Source of the DNA: Bacteroidales bacterium
GTDB lineage: Bacteria; Bacteroidota; Bacteroidia; Bacteroidales; JAAUTT01
Length of the DNA stretch: 19,920 bases
Reading direction: 5' to 3'
Assembly (NCBI GenBank): GCA_012031335.1
Contig: JAAUTT010000006.1
Location: forward strand, 1-19,920
The notes beneath the pieces were generated by a model that was given only the letters and a program-made list of their open reading frames with translations, ran no database searches and was not told where the DNA came from. Positions 18,398 through 19,920 of the stretch are shown here, piece by piece. Each line of letters opens with the position of its first letter. Within the stretch, counting starts at the first letter, position 1. The translations under genes and the position numbers were made by a program.

Positions 18398-18811
18398 TTG
18401 ACCCGTAAGGCTTACATAGCCATTAACAGTATATTCCTGGTTTTAATTGCGGGAATCTTTCTATATAGTTACTTTCTCGACCATACGGCTGCACATATTA
18501 CTTGTGTTCACAGGCAATATCTTGGGATTGACTGTCCATCCTGTGGATTATCCAGGAGCTTTTCGGCAATCATGCATCTCGACCTGACTTCGGTTATGAA
18601 ATTTAACAAATATGGCTATCTGGTTTTCTTGTTTTTTCTGTTACAGGCTATCTTACGTGTACTATTTCTGACTATTTCCTTCCAAAAACCTGAATGGTTA
18701 AAATCCACCTATAAATGGGACGCATTTTCTTCAGGTTTGTTATTTTTTTTCTGCTTTCACCCTTTTATTTTATATACCTTTTTTCAGTTTTATGAGCTTT
18801 TAGGAGGGTAA
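18398..18811 (+). CDS. DUF2752 family membrane protein
   Basis: A 137-residue membrane protein with the DUF2752 signature: a Cys in HITCVHRQYLG, then DCPSCGLSRSF (CPxCGxxR), then a short helix ending in KFNKYGYLVFL. Three helices are likely (INSIFLVLIAGIFLYSYFL, YLVFLFFLLQAILRVLFL and SSGLLFFFCFHPFILYTFF). The paired cysteines might bind metal or form a disulphide, but the function is unknown. The start is a TTG 5 bases after the upstream stop; a stop codon in frame at 18365 excludes a longer form. DUF4190/TM2-type and DUF2752 genes are often neighbours in this phylum. Confidence 0.85.
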   Translation: MTRKAYIAINSIFLVLIAGIFLYSYFLDHTAAHITCVHRQYLGIDCPSCGLSRSFSAIMHLDLTSVMKFNKYGYLVFLFFLLQAILRVLFLTISFQKPEWLKSTYKWDAFSSGLLFFFCFHPFILYTFFQFYELLGG

Positions 18812-18829
18812 TCTTAAACGGTAGGCTGT

Positions 18830-18868
18830 AAAAAAAGAATAGGAGGTGTATCACTACACTCTCCTATT
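18830..18868 (-). terminator. Intrinsic terminator on the minus strand
   Basis: Arms 18838-18845 and 18861-18868 pair perfectly (AATAGGAG with CTCCTATT). They continue inward as GTGTA with TACAC after one bulged base. On the minus strand the hairpin is followed by one C and seven T (18836-18830). The T-run is on the minus side only, so it points away from the DUF2752 gene. Confidence 0.75.
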
Positions 18869-18929
18869 AGCGTTTAAACTAATGTTTAACACGGAGTTAA
18901 ATCATTAGAAAACCTTAGTATTAACTTAA
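18830..18929 (-). ncRNA. Candidate intergenic small RNA with two hairpins and its own terminator
   Basis: Read on the minus strand, a -7 box (18943-18936) is followed by about 25 unpaired bases. Next comes hairpin 1 (18908-18879: two 6-bp perfect arms separated by a one-base bulge, 5-base loop), a spacer with GTTTAAAC, hairpin 2 (18868-18838: 8 bp plus 5 bp around a 4-base loop), then C and seven U. The predicted RNA is about 100 nt and contains no start codon with a meaningful frame. No Rfam family was recognised. The 5' end is estimated from the promoter box. Confidence 0.55.
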
Positions 18930-18935
18930 CCGCTA

Positions 18936-18943
18936 CAAAAGTA
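18936..18943 (-). promoter_or_regulatory. Candidate -7 box of the minus-strand small RNA
   Basis: On the minus strand this reads TACTTTTG, matching TAnnTTTG. No TTG is found 19-21 bases upstream, so the -33 part is absent or weak. Support comes mainly from its position about 100 bases before a same-strand terminator. Confidence 0.45.
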
Positions 18944-19273
18944 GAAAAATATTTTTAGAATAATTATTAATTTGAGTAATGATTAGAATTTGATTGATAA
19001 AAGTTTTAGATTTCTTATAGAAACGAATTGAAACATTTACAGTTGAATTTGATTCACAATTATGGAGATTGCCTTTTGGATAAAATTCTTCACCAGTCCC
19101 TGTAATGCTTTGATAGTATTTTAAAAGGAGTACATGACCTTTCTTTAATGTACCTTCGTTTCTCTGTTTTACCGGCCCCTTATTCTATTTCTCGCAATCG
19201 ATTGTTATATAGAGGAAGTAAATGTTAAGTTCACCTGAATCTTGAAATAAGCGGATAGATAATCCATTTATAC

Positions 19274-19876
19274 ATGAATCATCTGCATGACAATTTGTTG
19301 TTTACAAAGATAAAAGAAGGCAATCAAAATGCCTTCGAAGTACTTTTTTTACGATACTATTCCGACTTATGCGGATACGCAAACACCATCCTCGGAAACA
19401 AAGAATCAAGTGAAGAAATTGTCCAGGATATGTTTGTCAAACTATGGGAGAACCGGGCATCCTTCGATATCACCAAGTCTCTGAAAGCATATTTGTACCG
19501 CACAGTACACAATCTTTGCCTTAACCAGCTCGAAAGTATCAGGGTGAGAGAACAATACATAAATAAAATAAATACTGAAAATAAAACCCTAAACAATAAT
19601 TTATATCCCTTTTCGGGCGATTACCCAATTGCAAATCTCATTTTAAAGGAAATGGAAAGCAAAATCGCAGAATCAATTGAGGCCTTACCGCACCAATGCA
19701 AAGAAGTTTTTGTTCATATACGGATCAAAAATCTATCATATATCGAAACAGCAGAAAAACTAAATATATCTCTTAACACTGTAAAAACCCAGATGAACAG
19801 AGCCATTAACAAATTACGCCACATGCTCCACGAATATCTGCCAGTAGGTGTAATGATAATGTGGTACTATTTTTAA
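19274..19876 (+). CDS. ECF RNA polymerase sigma-70 factor, Bacteroides-type family
   Basis: A 200-residue extracytoplasmic-function sigma factor. Region 2 covers about residues 25-90 (RYYSDLCGYANTILGNKE, EEIVQDMFVKLWENR, LKAYLYRTVHNLCLNQL), which bind core polymerase and the -10 element. Region 4 covers about 135-190 (LPHQCKEVFVHIRIKNLSY, AEKLNISLNTVKTQMNRAINKL), a helix-turn-helix that binds the -35 element. Members of this family usually sit before a FecR-type anti-sigma factor and a SusC/SusD or TonB receptor pair that imports a glycan or other ligand. Those genes would lie beyond the right edge. It is intact, with a plain ATG start and no visible strong ribosome site. Confidence 0.93.
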   Translation: MNHLHDNLLFTKIKEGNQNAFEVLFLRYYSDLCGYANTILGNKESSEEIVQDMFVKLWENRASFDITKSLKAYLYRTVHNLCLNQLESIRVREQYINKINTENKTLNNNLYPFSGDYPIANLILKEMESKIAESIEALPHQCKEVFVHIRIKNLSYIETAEKLNISLNTVKTQMNRAINKLRHMLHEYLPVGVMIMWYYF

Positions 19877-19882
19877 AAAATC

Positions 19883-19904
19883 GACAGCTGCCTGTCACCT
19901 TTTT
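19883..19904 (+). other. Small hairpin with T-run after the sigma factor gene
   Basis: GACAG (19883-19887) pairs with CTGTC (19892-19896) over a 4-base loop, with a T-run beginning 3 bases later. It may partly terminate or attenuate transcription between the sigma factor and whatever follows, which starts outside the window. The stem is only 5 bp. Confidence 0.3.
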
Positions 19905-19920
19905 AACGTTTACACCTGTC

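Larger units (their letters stand above)
18812..19273. other. Long intergenic region, AT-rich, without a protein gene
   Basis: The left part (18830-18943) holds two strong hairpins and a minus-strand -7 box, described separately as a candidate small RNA. The right part (18950-19273) is AT-rich. It contains a 6-bp inverted repeat GTACAT/ATGTAC (19130-19135 with 19148-19153) and no convincing start codon with coding sequence. No promoter of the TAnnTTTG type was recognised directly before the sigma factor gene. Confidence 0.7.

Noticed and set aside
19062..19124. 20-codon open frame in the intergenic region before the sigma factor
   Set aside because: Too short, no recognisable signal or ribosome site, and the composition is that of the AT-rich surroundings.

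Overview
The window looks like chromosomal DNA of a Bacteroidota bacterium, probably an environmental Bacteroidales-like lineage; the family is not resolved. The evidence is two surface proteins ending in type IX secretion (T9SS) sorting domains, TAnnTTTG-type -7 boxes, weak Shine-Dalgarno signals, a Bacteroides-type ECF sigma factor, an S9B dipeptidyl peptidase and a DUF4190/DUF2752 pair. No rRNA, tRNA, CRISPR array, transposase or insertion sequence was seen.

Layout. 1-4441: two consecutive secreted multidomain proteins built of Ig/cadherin-like modules. The first runs in from the left edge. The second carries an N-terminal SGNH esterase. 4446-10674: six tightly spaced forward genes for surface-glycan work: an AlgI-like MBOAT acyltransferase, an AlgX/AlgJ-like SGNH acetyltransferase, RfbF (CDP-glucose synthesis), an NAD-dependent sugar epimerase/dehydratase, an RmlC-like 3,5-epimerase and a sugar C-methyltransferase, closed by a strong intrinsic terminator at 10781-10809. 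10994-13228 (minus): a DPP IV-like peptidase. 13379-16020 (plus): HAD phosphatase, AEC-family transporter and a GT4 glycosyltransferase, the last two overlapping by 4 bp. 16027-17519 (minus): an NAD(P)-binding protein and a secreted ThuA-like protein. 17710-18811 (plus): DUF4190 and DUF2752 membrane proteins behind a clear promoter. 18812-19273: no protein gene, but a candidate minus-strand small RNA. 19274-19876: ECF sigma factor.

How the genes may work together. The left half reads as one surface-polysaccharide programme. It makes an unusual, probably C-methylated, CDP-linked sugar, moves acetyl groups across the inner membrane with the MBOAT, and attaches them with the AlgX-like enzyme. 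The T9SS-exported SGNH esterase directly upstream could remove acyl groups outside the cell, giving a possible write/erase pair. The glycan itself and the substrate of the esterase are not visible.

Sequence quality. Ten genes are interrupted by about 17 single-base frameshifts (15 apparent deletions and 2 insertions), mostly in short homopolymers. Restoring them gives normal-length proteins with every catalytic motif intact, and all ten corrected lengths are divisible by three. I therefore treat these genes as intact and the indels as most likely consensus errors. Coordinates below span the whole reconstructed genes.
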